Source: Eubacteriaceae bacterium Marseille-Q4139 (GTDB lineage Bacteria > Bacillota > Clostridia > Lachnospirales > Lachnospiraceae). From it: a stretch of DNA of 55,255 nt. The DNA is taken from contig JAGTTQ010000001.1 in the NCBI GenBank assembly GCA_018223415.1, positions 1-55,255 of the forward strand. The letters run 5' to 3'. How positions within the stretch are numbered: the stretch's first letter is position 1; each line of letters begins with the position of its first letter. Made by a program: the position numbers and the translations under genes. Positions 40,444-48,950 of the stretch are shown piece by piece. Below the pieces are notes generated by a model. That model ran no database searches. It saw only the letters and a list, made by a program, of their open reading frames with translations, and was not told the DNA's origin.

Positions 40444-41328
40444 ATGAATTCCCCGATCATTCAGGAAGTGAACGTCAAAAGCATTCTCTCCAAATCCAAT
40501 CTGCCGGTATGTGAATATTCCGTCAATCCATACGTCGGCTGCACCCACGGCTGCAAATACTGCTACGCCTCCTTCATGAAGCGGTTCACCGGCCATCCGG
40601 AGCCCTGGGGCACCTTTTTAGACGTAAAATACTGGCCAAAAATCAAAAATCCAGGAAAATATGCAGGAAAAGAGCTGTTCATCGGCTCCGTCACCGATCC
40701 CTATAATCCCCAGGAGGAAGTCTTCGGGCGCACGCGTGAACTTCTTCTCGAGTTAAAGGGAAGCGGCGCCAAAATAAGCATCGCCACAAAAAGCGACTTA
40801 ATCCTGCGGGATCTGGAGCTCATAAAGACCTTCCCCGGCGCACGCGTATCCTGGTCCATCAACACCCTGGACGAAGTCTTTAAAAACGACATGGATGACG
40901 CAGTATCCATAAAGCGGCGGCTTTCCGCTATGGAAGCTTTCCACCAGGCCGGAATCCGCACCACCTGCTTCATCTCCCCGATTTTCCCAGGCATCACGGA
41001 CGTAAAAGCCATCATCCGCCGCGCAAAAGGCTGCTGCAACCTGATCTGGCTGGAAAACCTCAACCTGCGCGGAAGCTTTAAACCAGTCATCCTGGACTAT
41101 ATCCGCAATAAGTATCCCGACCTAGTTTCTCTGTATGAGGAAATTTATACCCACCAGAACAGGAATTACTGGATAAACCTCGATGCAGAGCTCAAATCCT
41201 TTGCCGCCAGGGAAGGCCTGGACTATAAGACAAACGACGACAGCATGGAACGCCCCTTTGAAGCGCCTCCCGTCGTCGTCAACTATTTTTACCATGAACA
41301 AATCAGAAAATCAGCCAGAAAGGAGTGA
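40444..41328 (+). CDS. radical SAM protein, SPL-like (mobile-pair type B)
   Basis: A 294-aa radical S-adenosylmethionine enzyme. The 4Fe-4S motif CTHGCKYCYA lies at about residues 33-42 after YSVNPYVG. The barrel continues with FIGSVTDPYNPQE and the SAM-binding region KISIATKSDLI. The closest familiar family is the spore-photoproduct-lyase-like group often called radical SAM mobile pair protein B. The substrate is unknown. GGAGG lies just upstream. Followed directly by mutM. Confidence 0.88.
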   Translation: MNSPIIQEVNVKSILSKSNLPVCEYSVNPYVGCTHGCKYCYASFMKRFTGHPEPWGTFLDVKYWPKIKNPGKYAGKELFIGSVTDPYNPQEEVFGRTRELLLELKGSGAKISIATKSDLILRDLELIKTFPGARVSWSINTLDEVFKNDMDDAVSIKRRLSAMEAFHQAGIRTTCFISPIFPGITDVKAIIRRAKGCCNLIWLENLNLRGSFKPVILDYIRNKYPDLVSLYEEIYTHQNRNYWINLDAELKSFAAREGLDYKTNDDSMERPFEAPPVVVNYFYHEQIRKSARKE

Positions 41329-41333
41329 GCGTC

Positions 41334-42167
41334 ATGCCGGAACTTCCCGAAGTCGAAACCATGAAACAAATCCTTGAGCCGCAGCTTCGCGGGCTCACCA
41401 TTGAAAGCATCCTCGCAAACCGGCCGGAGGTGATCGCCCATCCCTCTGACGAGGATTTCTGCCGCCGCCTTTTGGGCCAGACCTTTTCCTCCATGGGACG
41501 GCGCGGAAAATATCTGATTTTCCATATGGAAAACAAAAGCCGCATCCTTCTCCATCTCCGCATGACCGGCTGCATACTTCTCGCGCCGGCGGATTATCCC
41601 GAGGAAAAGCACACACATCTCGTATTCCGGCTAAGCGGCGAAAAAAAGCTGCTCTTTTCCGACACGCGCCGGTTCGGCCGCTTCTGGCTCTTTGACGAGG
41701 GCGAGGCCGACTCATACAGCGGCGCAGAAAATCTCGGGCTGGAGCCATTTTCCGATGGCTTTACTGTTTTGTACCTAAAAAGCCGGCTGGGGAGCAGGAA
41801 AAAAGCCATAAAAGAATGCCTGATGGACCAGTCTGTCATCGCCGGCATCGGAAACATCTACTCCGACGAAATCCTTTTTTCGGCCGGCATCTCCCCCGGC
41901 TGCCCTGCCGGCCGCCTGAAAGAAGAGGACTGGGAGCGGCTGGCCGTTCTCATCCCGGAGCGCCTCTCCTACTTTATCGAAAAAGACCGGCTCACGCCGG
42001 AAGAATATCTGGAGACAAAAGGGAAAGATTACCGCAATGCGCCTTATCTTCAGGTTTACGGCCAGGCCGGAAAGCCGTGCCCGGTCTGCGGCAGGCTTCT
42101 CTGCAAAAGCGCCATCGGCGGCCGCACCAGCACCTTCTGCCCCAACTGCCAGAAGGAGCGCTCTTAA
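41334..42167 (+). CDS. mutM: formamidopyrimidine-DNA glycosylase
   Basis: Fpg/MutM excises 8-oxoguanine and formamidopyrimidines and cuts AP sites. The start MPELPEVET exposes the catalytic Pro and Glu. A conserved Lys is in MGRRGKYLIF, the H2TH region contains DQSVIAGIGNIYSDEILF, and the C-terminal zinc finger is CPVCG...FCPNCQ. Start at 41334 (277 aa), because the ATG follows AAGGAGTGAGCG and the mature N-terminus must be Pro. 5 bp after the radical SAM gene. Confidence 0.96.
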   Translation: MPELPEVETMKQILEPQLRGLTIESILANRPEVIAHPSDEDFCRRLLGQTFSSMGRRGKYLIFHMENKSRILLHLRMTGCILLAPADYPEEKHTHLVFRLSGEKKLLFSDTRRFGRFWLFDEGEADSYSGAENLGLEPFSDGFTVLYLKSRLGSRKKAIKECLMDQSVIAGIGNIYSDEILFSAGISPGCPAGRLKEEDWERLAVLIPERLSYFIEKDRLTPEEYLETKGKDYRNAPYLQVYGQAGKPCPVCGRLLCKSAIGGRTSTFCPNCQKERS

Positions 42168-42210
42168 AGCAAACGCATGCGCCGCCAGCTTCTTCTGCCT
42201 GCCGGCCATA

Positions 42211-42256
42211 AAAAAGGGACGCCGCCGGTTTTTCCTCCGGCAGCGTCCCTCTTTCT
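42211..42256. terminator. bidirectional terminator between mutM and kbl
   Basis: A 14-bp stem with one mismatch (42215-42228, 42237-42250), with A-rich sequence left and CTTTCTT right, between convergent genes. Confidence 0.8.
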
Positions 42257-42268
42257 TACGCATATTCT

Positions 42269-43474
42269 TTATTTCGTTTCCAGACCCATCTCTTCCCGTA
42301 CTTCCTTGAAGCACTTCACGATGAAATCGATGTCCTCTTTCGTATGGCTTGCACAAACCTGGGTACGGATTCTGGCTTTTCCCTTCGGTACAACCGGATA
42401 GGAGAAAGCAACGACGTAAACGCCCTTTTCCATCATCCTCTTTGCAAATTCGCCGGCCAGTCTCTCGTCGTAGAGCATGACAGGCACGCAGGGATGCGTT
42501 CCCGGAATGATATCAAAGCCGTTGTCAACAAGAAGCTTTCTGTAATATGCCGTAACCTCTTCCAGATGATCTCTTAATGCCGTGCTCTCCTGAAGCATGT
42601 CAAAAAGCTCAAGGCTTGCGCCTACGATGGCCGGTGCCAGAGTGTTGGAGAACAGGTATGGACGGCTTCTCTGACGAAGCAGGTCGATGATCTCCTTGCG
42701 GCCGGAGGTGTAGCCGCCGGACGCTCCGCCGAGGGCTTTTCCGAGGGTACCGGTGATGATGTCCACACGGCCTTCGACGCCGTTATGCTCCGGCGTTCCG
42801 CGGCCTGTCTTTCCGACAAAGCCTACGGCATGGCTGTCGTCCACCATAACGAGCGCATGGTACTTGTCAGCCAGGTCACAGACGCCCTTTAAGTTGCAGA
42901 TGATGCCATCCATGGAGAAAACGCCGTCGGTAGCGATTAACTTGATTCTGGCGCCTGCCGCGTCTGCTTCCTGAAGCTGCTTCTCCAGGTCTTCCATGTT
43001 GTTGTTTTTATAACGATAGCGTTTTGCCTTGCAGAGGCGGACGCCGTCGATGATGGATGCGTGGTTTAACTCGTCGCTGATGACGGCATCCTGCTCGGTG
43101 AGGATCGTCTCGAAAAGGCCGCCGTTGGCATCGAAGCAGGAGGAGTAAAGGATCGTGTCATCCGTTCCGAGGAACTCGGAAATCTTCTTCTCCAGCTGTT
43201 TGTGGATATCCTGGGTGCCGCAGATGAAACGGACGGAAGCGCAGCCGTAGCCTCTCTCGTCGTATGTCCTCTTTGCAGCATCGATCAGCCTCTGGTTGTC
43301 GCCAAGACCAAGGTAGTTGTTGGCACACATGTTGAGAACCTCGCGTCCGTCCTCCAGCTTTACTCTCGCACCCTGTGCGGAAGCAATGGGAGCCTCGCCC
43401 TTAAACAGGCCGGCAGCCTTGATGTCCTCAACCTCTTTTGCATAAATACTTAAAATATCATTTTTGCGTTCCAT
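42269..43474 (-). CDS. kbl: 2-amino-3-ketobutyrate CoA ligase (glycine C-acetyltransferase)
   Basis: PLP enzyme splitting 2-amino-3-oxobutyrate with CoA into glycine and acetyl-CoA. A 401-aa protein of the alpha-oxoamine synthase family. The glycine-rich NNYLGLGDNQRL is near residue 55, VDDSHAVGFVGKTGRG holds the PLP-stacking His, and the Schiff-base Lys is in GTLGKALGGASGGY. It follows tdh by 12 bp, so the pair performs threonine to glycine plus acetyl-CoA. Confidence 0.97.
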   Translation of the reverse strand: MERKNDILSIYAKEVEDIKAAGLFKGEAPIASAQGARVKLEDGREVLNMCANNYLGLGDNQRLIDAAKRTYDERGYGCASVRFICGTQDIHKQLEKKISEFLGTDDTILYSSCFDANGGLFETILTEQDAVISDELNHASIIDGVRLCKAKRYRYKNNNMEDLEKQLQEADAAGARIKLIATDGVFSMDGIICNLKGVCDLADKYHALVMVDDSHAVGFVGKTGRGTPEHNGVEGRVDIITGTLGKALGGASGGYTSGRKEIIDLLRQRSRPYLFSNTLAPAIVGASLELFDMLQESTALRDHLEEVTAYYRKLLVDNGFDIIPGTHPCVPVMLYDERLAGEFAKRMMEKGVYVVAFSYPVVPKGKARIRTQVCASHTKEDIDFIVKCFKEVREEMGLETK

Positions 43475-43486
43475 ACTGCATCTCCT

Positions 43487-44539
43487 TTAATCATTGATAT
43501 GAGCCCAGTCCAGGATTACCTTGCCGGACTGGCCGGAAATCATTGCCTCAAAGCCCTTCTCATAGTCGCGGATATCGAAATGATGGGTGATGATCTCGGA
43601 AATATCCAGGCCTGCCTGAAGCATCGTCGTCATCTTGTACCAGGTATCCCAAACCTTTCTTCCGTAAATTCCGCGCAGGTTCAGTCCGTTGAAGATCACC
43701 GTCTCAAGATCGACCTTGCACTCCGTTCCCTGAAGGCCAAGGAGCGCAATCTTTCCGCCGTGCTTCATGTTGTGGATCATGTCTGCAAGTCCTGCCGGGC
43801 TTCCGGACATTTCCAGTCCGATATCAAAGCCCTCGGTCATGCCGATGCTCTTCATCACGTCTGTCAGCTTCTCATTTGCCAGGTTTACGGTCCTTGTGGC
43901 ACCCAGCTTCTTTGCCAGGTCAAGGCGGTAATCGTTAAAGTCTGTGATGACAACGTGGCGCGCGCCTGCAAACTTCACGATGGCGGCTGCCATGATGCCG
44001 ATGGGGCCTGCGCCCGTAATTAACACGTCCTCACCCAGGACATCATAGGAAAGGGCCGTATGGGTTGCGTTTCCGAACGGATCGAAGATCGCGTACATTT
44101 CCTCCGGGATGTTGGGATTGCACGGCCATACGTTGGAGGACGGGATTACCAGGTATTCCGCGAACGCGCCGTTCCTGTTTACGCCGACGCCCTTTGCGTC
44201 CTTGCAGTTTTCCTTATGGCCTTCCAGGCAGTTTCTGCACTTTCCGCATGTGATATGGCCCTCGCCGGATACGAGATCGCCGACCTTGAAGCCCTGGACA
44301 CCAGGTCCGACCTCCACGATCTCGCCCACATACTCATGGCCTGCCGTCAGGCCAATCGGGATTGTGTGCTGTGCCCAGTCGTTCCACTGGTAAATATGTA
44401 CGTCCGTACCGCAGATGGCCGTCTTGTGGATCTTAATCTTCACGTCGTTGGGGCCTACCTCCGGGATCGGCACACGTTTCATCCAGAGACCTTCCTCCGG
44501 TTTTTCCTTTACTAAAGCCCACATTAAATTATCCTGCAT
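43487..44539 (-). CDS. tdh: L-threonine 3-dehydrogenase
   Basis: Zinc-dependent medium-chain dehydrogenase, 350 aa, producing 2-amino-3-ketobutyrate from threonine with NAD+. The catalytic zinc site is CGTDVHIY with GHEYVGEI, and the structural zinc Cys set is CGKCRNCLEGHKENC. The nucleotide fold is VLITGAGPIGIMAAAI. First gene of the tdh-kbl operon, with an AAGGAGG SD. The 290 bp upstream holds a promoter and otherwise no gene. Confidence 0.97.
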   Translation of the reverse strand: MQDNLMWALVKEKPEEGLWMKRVPIPEVGPNDVKIKIHKTAICGTDVHIYQWNDWAQHTIPIGLTAGHEYVGEIVEVGPGVQGFKVGDLVSGEGHITCGKCRNCLEGHKENCKDAKGVGVNRNGAFAEYLVIPSSNVWPCNPNIPEEMYAIFDPFGNATHTALSYDVLGEDVLITGAGPIGIMAAAIVKFAGARHVVITDFNDYRLDLAKKLGATRTVNLANEKLTDVMKSIGMTEGFDIGLEMSGSPAGLADMIHNMKHGGKIALLGLQGTECKVDLETVIFNGLNLRGIYGRKVWDTWYKMTTMLQAGLDISEIITHHFDIRDYEKGFEAMISGQSGKVILDWAHIND

Positions 44540-44604
44540 GACTTTTCCTCCTTGTACATGGATTTTGGCCCGGGAACCGTCGTCCGCGGCGCCTTTATAC
44601 TACC

Positions 44605-44633
44605 ATCATAAACGCGGAACGGAAAAATAGCAA
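44605..44633 (-). promoter_or_regulatory. promoter of tdh-kbl
   Basis: Minus-strand TTGCTA (44628-44633), 17-bp spacer, TATGAT (44605-44610). Confidence 0.6.
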
Positions 44634-44787
44634 GCTCTTTTTTCCGTCTCAGGCGAACATTTTTGCCTGGCATGTATTTGTGCGGCGTACATGTACAGTT
44701 GTCTTTTACGGAAAAACAAAAGGAAATTGTTTAAATTTTGTGCACTTTTTCACCATGCTTCAGTGCAGCAAAGAACCTGGCGCACAT

Positions 44788-44827
44788 AAAAAATCCCGGA
44801 AGCCTCTGCCCCGGGATTTCCTGGTTT
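44788..44827 (-). terminator. terminator of the fchA-folD-formate channel operon
   Basis: Perfect 9-bp stem AAATCCCGG/CCGGGATTT (44791-44799, 44811-44819), followed by T-rich sequence on the minus strand, 9 bp after the channel gene stop. Confidence 0.8.
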
Positions 44828-45451
44828 TTATTTTGTTTCCGATTTCCCGAATGCCTCTAACGCCGGGATGAGCAGGCCGCCTGCGCTGTTTCCAAGCGTC
44901 ATGAGAAGCAGGTAAAGGACTGCCTTCCCCGACCAGACGCCGGCAAGGGAAAAATAAAACATGTTTGCCACGCAGTGTTCAAACCCGCAGAGGATAAAGA
45001 CGCTGACGCAGACAAATAAAATCAGCGGGTTCCCTTTCTTTTTGAAGCCGTCCACGGCCGCGTACATCAAAAACCCGCAGAACACCGACAGAAGGAAAAT
45101 GCTGGCCGGCGTATCGGAAAGCTTTACCGCGGCGATTTCCCCGGCCCTGGCGCTTATGCCGCTGATCCTGGACATGAGGACGCAGGCGGCGCCAAGTCCC
45201 GTACCTGCCAGGTTCCCGGCCCATGTAAGAGCGAGAAGCAGGCCGTAGCCGGCCTTATCCTCCTGCCCGATCAGATATCCCACCTTGCCGGTATAAAGAT
45301 GAAGCCCGTTTAACACAATGACATAAAGCCCCACGGCAAAGAGCAGGGCTCCCGCCGTCGTATTTTCCACGGAAAGATACACGGTGCCGCCGATGGCAAT
45401 GGAAAGCCCGGCCGCTGCCGCCGACAAAAAAATCCACACGCGGTTTTTCAT
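44828..45451 (-). CDS. formate/nitrite transporter family channel, short form
   Basis: Membrane channel of the FNT family, 207 aa with about six helices. Family loops are recognisable: GLHLYTGKVGYL near residue 50, LCGFEHCVANMFYFSL (the GFEH motif with the central His) and a terminal TLGNSAGG. FNT proteins are usually 260-285 aa; the N-terminal helix region is shortened here. It overlaps folD by 4 bp, so it is tied to one-carbon folate metabolism and most likely moves formate. Confidence 0.9.
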   Translation of the reverse strand: MKNRVWIFLSAAAAGLSIAIGGTVYLSVENTTAGALLFAVGLYVIVLNGLHLYTGKVGYLIGQEDKAGYGLLLALTWAGNLAGTGLGAACVLMSRISGISARAGEIAAVKLSDTPASIFLLSVFCGFLMYAAVDGFKKKGNPLILFVCVSVFILCGFEHCVANMFYFSLAGVWSGKAVLYLLLMTLGNSAGGLLIPALEAFGKSETK

Positions 45452-46326
45452 CGCACATCCCTCATTCCGTTCAGGTATCCGGCGCTCCGGATCACATGGG
45501 ATGCCAGCACGGAGGACGTCACGCTTCCGACGCCGCCCGGCACCGGGCTTATGAGGGAGGCCTTCGCAGACACAGCCTCAAAATCCACGTCGCCGCAGAG
45601 CGCACCGTCCTCATCCACATTGATCCCCACATCGGCCACGACGGCTCCGTCTGCGATCATGTCTGCCGTTATCATTTTCGCCTTCCCGGCTGCCGCCGCT
45701 AAAATTTCAGCGCTGCGGCAGGCCTCCTTAAGGTCTTTTGTCCGTGTGTGACAGACAGTCACCGTGGCATTGGCCTTTAAAAGCAGCATGGCAAGAGGCT
45801 TTCCAACCACCATGCTTCTTCCGACCACCGTCACCCGCTTCCCGGAAAGCTCCACGCCGTAATGCTCGAAAAGCTTCATAACTGCTTCTGCCGTACACGG
45901 CGCAAAGCCGCTCTCGTCCCCGGAAAATACCTTGGCGATGTTGACCGGGCTCATGCAGTCCACATCCTTTAACGGGTTGATCATGGCCTTTAACGGCTCT
46001 TCATCCAGGTGCTTCGGAAGCGGCCGGAACAAAAGAATCCCGTGAACCGACGGATCCTCGTTTACCGCCTGGAATTCCTGCTCCAGTTCTGCCTGGCCAA
46101 TGGTTTCCGGAAGCTCATGGACGCGGCACTCGCCTCCAACCATCTCCATCCGTTTCTTTGCCCCGCGCTCGTATGCCAGGTCATCCGGCCTGGCCCCCAC
46201 ACGCACAATGGCAAGGCATGGCACAATCCCTTTTTCCTTCAAAGCATGCACCTGTTCCTCCATGCTTTCCTTCATGGCCTTCGCCGTTTCGGCGCCCTTC
46301 ATGACTCCGCTCATGTATTCCACCAT
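45448..46326 (-). CDS. folD: methylenetetrahydrofolate dehydrogenase/methenyl-THF cyclohydrolase
   Basis: Bifunctional one-carbon enzyme, 292 aa. The catalytic Tyr/Lys region is LAYERGAKKRMEMVG, and the nucleotide-binding motif VTVVGRSMVVGKP and the terminal PVPGGVGSVTSSVLASH are canonical. The usual QLPLP loop reads LLFRPLPKHL here, a substitution at the conserved Gln. Together with FchA encoded just upstream, the cyclohydrolase activity appears duplicated, so FolD may serve mainly as the dehydrogenase (inference). Confidence 0.93.
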   Translation of the reverse strand: MVEYMSGVMKGAETAKAMKESMEEQVHALKEKGIVPCLAIVRVGARPDDLAYERGAKKRMEMVGGECRVHELPETIGQAELEQEFQAVNEDPSVHGILLFRPLPKHLDEEPLKAMINPLKDVDCMSPVNIAKVFSGDESGFAPCTAEAVMKLFEHYGVELSGKRVTVVGRSMVVGKPLAMLLLKANATVTVCHTRTKDLKEACRSAEILAAAAGKAKMITADMIADGAVVADVGINVDEDGALCGDVDFEAVSAKASLISPVPGGVGSVTSSVLASHVIRSAGYLNGMRDVR

Positions 46327-46333
46327 CCTTTCC

Positions 46334-46942
46334 TCAGCGGATTTTTTTCAATGCGTTCCCGTAAATCTCTTCCTTTTTCTTTCTGCCCTCTTTTATCAGG
46401 CGGTCCGCCTTTTCATTAAGCATTTCCGCCTTTTCCCGGTCTGCCATGAGCTTCGTATTGATGAACACGTTTAAGGAAGCGCCTTCCAACGCCGCCTCGG
46501 CAAACAGGGCGCCGACACCGGCATCGCTGACGGCCAGACGGCTTCCCTTCTCTTCCACGACGGAGAGGAAATCCATGGCCTCCAGAACGGTTTCCATGAT
46601 TTCAAGCGGGACGACGCTGGCGCCGTAAAGAGCCTGCTCCAAAATCTCTCCCCGCTCCTCCTTCGGAAGCCCGTAAGCCTTTGAGAGCGGCTCGAAGGCC
46701 TCCGCGTCCTTGTCCGTCAGCTCCACGAGCCGGTTTCGGATCTCCTCCAGCCGGCTCCTGGCCGCCTTGATCTCTTCCTCTGCGCCGGCGTATTTTTTCT
46801 TCCCGACGGTCAGATTTGCCACCATCATGCCGAGCGCCGCAGCAAATGCCCCCACGGCCGCACAGGCGCCGCCGCCGCCCGGCACCGGCTGGGAGGAGGA
46901 AAGCTCCTCCAGAAATCCCGTCGTTTTCTTTTCCAGCATCAT
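46334..46942 (-). CDS. fchA: methenyltetrahydrofolate cyclohydrolase / cyclodeaminase-family protein
   Basis: A 202-aa helical enzyme of the formiminotransferase-cyclodeaminase family. The signature SQPVPGGGGACAAVGAFAAALG starts near residue 20, and the conserved Asp-containing DKDAEAFEPL and long C-terminal helices follow. In clostridia this protein interconverts methenyl- and formyl-THF. Start at 46942 because GAGGGG lies 9 nt upstream. The longer frame to 47032 crosses the promoter. First gene of the fchA-folD-FNT operon. Confidence 0.92.
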   Translation of the reverse strand: MMLEKKTTGFLEELSSSQPVPGGGGACAAVGAFAAALGMMVANLTVGKKKYAGAEEEIKAARSRLEEIRNRLVELTDKDAEAFEPLSKAYGLPKEERGEILEQALYGASVVPLEIMETVLEAMDFLSVVEEKGSRLAVSDAGVGALFAEAALEGASLNVFINTKLMADREKAEMLNEKADRLIKEGRKKKEEIYGNALKKIR

Positions 46943-46991
46943 CGTCTTCATCCCCTCTGTGAAACACTTACAATCAGTTTCTGATGCTTCC

Positions 46992-47020
46992 ATTATACCC
47001 CAACGCCACGGCGCCTGCAA
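46992..47020 (-). promoter_or_regulatory. promoter of fchA-folD-FNT
   Basis: Minus-strand TTGCAG (47015-47020), 17-bp spacer, TATAAT (46992-46997). Confidence 0.7.
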
Positions 47021-47125
47021 CTGCATTCGCACGGGAACGCCGCTCCCCCTCCAGTAGGCTTCTATAAAGAAAATAAACTTTTTGTATCAAAAGTGTTACG
47101 TTTTATTAACATTCTTTTAAGCATA

Positions 47126-47154
47126 TTGAAACACCTTCTCTGTTGTGTTATAAT
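47126..47154 (+). promoter_or_regulatory. promoter of the PAP2-family gene
   Basis: TTGAAA (47126-47131), 17-bp spacer, TATAAT (47149-47154), 67 bp before the start codon. Confidence 0.7.
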
Positions 47155-47221
47155 TCAGGCAAGTTGTTAATAATAATAAGCGTATTGGTCCATCCTTATC
47201 CGAGTGGAAGGAGGCATCCTT

Positions 47222-47878
47222 ATGAAACAGTTCATTAAAAAGTACGGTCATGTCTGGATCCTGTCCTACGGACTTATTTACCTGCCCTGGTTCGCCAGGC
47301 TCCAGGAAAACGTCGGAAAGCCTTACAATGTCATGCACGTCGGCCTGGATGACTATATTCCGTTCAACGAGTATTTCATCGTCCCCTATCTCTTATGGTT
47401 CCTCTATGTAGGCGGTACGATTGCATACTTCTTTTTCCGAAGCAAGGAAGACTATTACAGGCTGTGCACCTTCCTCTTTACCGGAATGACCATCAGCCTC
47501 TTAGTCTGTACCCTCTTCCCCAACGGAACGGATTTCCGCCCGGCCATCGACCCGGACAAGAACATCTTCTGCTACCTGGTGTCGGTGCTCTGGAAGATTG
47601 ATCCGTGCATCAACGTCTTTCCGAGCATCCATGTGTACAACTCCATCGGTGTACACATTGCCGTCTGTCACAGCGAGCTTTTAAAGAAAAACAGGCCGCT
47701 GGTGATCGGCTCCGGGATCCTGATGGTTTTAATCTGCATGGCGACCGTATTTTTAAAACAGCATTCCGTCATCGACGGCGTCGGCTCCCTGTTAATGACA
47801 GCCGTGATTTACCCGATTGCCTATGCGCCGGAATCGCTGCGAAAAAGAAAATACGCAGGAGAGACCTTCAATCTCTGA
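47222..47878 (+). CDS. PAP2-superfamily membrane phosphatase
   Basis: A 218-aa protein with about five to six membrane helices. PAP2 hallmarks are FRPAID (Arg-Pro of motif 1), VFPSIHVYNS (motif 2, catalytic His) and FLKQHSVIDGVGS (motif 3 His/Asp). Such enzymes dephosphorylate lipid phosphates or undecaprenyl diphosphate, or act as inositol-phosphoceramide-type transferases; the substrate is not evident here. Start at 47222 with GGAAGGAGG upstream. Monocistronic. Confidence 0.87.
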   Translation: MKQFIKKYGHVWILSYGLIYLPWFARLQENVGKPYNVMHVGLDDYIPFNEYFIVPYLLWFLYVGGTIAYFFFRSKEDYYRLCTFLFTGMTISLLVCTLFPNGTDFRPAIDPDKNIFCYLVSVLWKIDPCINVFPSIHVYNSIGVHIAVCHSELLKKNRPLVIGSGILMVLICMATVFLKQHSVIDGVGSLLMTAVIYPIAYAPESLRKRKYAGETFNL

Positions 47879-47902
47879 TGCCTGCGTACCCTTACGAAAG
47901 AT

Positions 47903-47960
47903 AAAGAACCGGTGTTCCACGGTATGAAAACCGCGGAAACGCTCCGGTTCTTTCTTTATT
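47903..47960. terminator. bidirectional terminator
   Basis: AAAGAACCGG (47903-47912) pairs with CCGGTTCTTT (47944-47953), with internal secondary pairing, between convergent genes. Confidence 0.75.
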
Positions 47961-47975
47961 TCATTTAAAATTTCA

Positions 47976-48950
47976 TCAATATCCGGCCGTTCTGTCCACC
48001 AGATTTCTCATGGGCGTTCCCTTCGTCCATGCCTCAAGGTTCTCACCTGCGATCCTCACCACCCGCTCAAAGGTCTCGGAAAGCCAGAAATTTCCGGCCA
48101 CATGGGGCGTAATCACAAGATTTTTCGCTTCCCAAAGGCGATTTTCTGCCGGAAGGGGCTCCGGCTCCGTCACATCAAGCCCGCAGCCGCCGAGGTGCTC
48201 TTCCTCCAGCACCTTAAAAAGTGCCTCCGGGTCGATGGCATTCCCGCGCCCCGCGTTGATTAAGAACGCACCTTTTTTCATGGCGCGCAGCCGCCTTTCA
48301 TCCATCAGATGATCGGTAGCGTCGCCGCCGGGAAGGATCATGGCCACAATGTCGGCACGACCCAAAACTTCGTCCAGCTTCTCCATGGTGTACTGCTCGT
48401 CCAGATACTCCGGCTTTTCCTTTTCCGTCCGGCGGATGCCGATGACATAGGCGCCCAGCGCCTTCATCTTCCTGGCATAATCGCCTCCGATGTCGCCGAG
48501 TCCCAGAACGAGCACCGTGGCGCCCTCAACGGAAATGATGGGGCCCATAGCCTTCCACTCATGGCTTTTCTGGTTGTCGCGGTACTGGTGCAGGCGGCGG
48601 ATCAGCATAAAGGTCAGCGCCAGCATGTGCTCCGATACGGCAAGCCCGTAAGCGCCGGCCGAGTTTGTGAGGATCGTGCTGTCCGAAAGCACGCCCGGCT
48701 TTACATAGGCGTCGGCTCCGGCCGAGTTAAGCTGGAACCACTCCAGCTTCTTTGCCTTAGACACCTTTTCCGGCGGGAGATTGCCGATGATGGCGTCGGC
48801 ACCCTCGATTAACTCCTCTCCGGCCTGGGAACCTGGGACGTACTGGAAGCAGCAGTGGAACCTTCCGTCCGCGGCTTTCTTTTCCAGATACGCCTTGTGC
48901 TCTTCCGTGACGGGAATCGTCACAAGGATCTGTTTTCTCTCATATTCCAT
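47976..48950 (-). CDS. D-2-hydroxyacid dehydrogenase family protein
   Basis: NAD(P)-dependent dehydrogenase, 324 aa. The Rossmann motif is VLGLGDIGGDYARKM. The catalytic Arg is in INAGRGNAID, Glu in DVTEPEPLP and His in VITPHVAGNF. The substrate is a 2-keto/2-hydroxy acid, not further defined. It shares one base with the stop of the upstream aminopeptidase gene (TAATG), so the two are coupled. This pairing suggests peptide or proline catabolism with disposal of 2-oxo acids (inference). Confidence 0.92.
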   Translation of the reverse strand: MEYERKQILVTIPVTEEHKAYLEKKAADGRFHCCFQYVPGSQAGEELIEGADAIIGNLPPEKVSKAKKLEWFQLNSAGADAYVKPGVLSDSTILTNSAGAYGLAVSEHMLALTFMLIRRLHQYRDNQKSHEWKAMGPIISVEGATVLVLGLGDIGGDYARKMKALGAYVIGIRRTEKEKPEYLDEQYTMEKLDEVLGRADIVAMILPGGDATDHLMDERRLRAMKKGAFLINAGRGNAIDPEALFKVLEEEHLGGCGLDVTEPEPLPAENRLWEAKNLVITPHVAGNFWLSETFERVVRIAGENLEAWTKGTPMRNLVDRTAGY

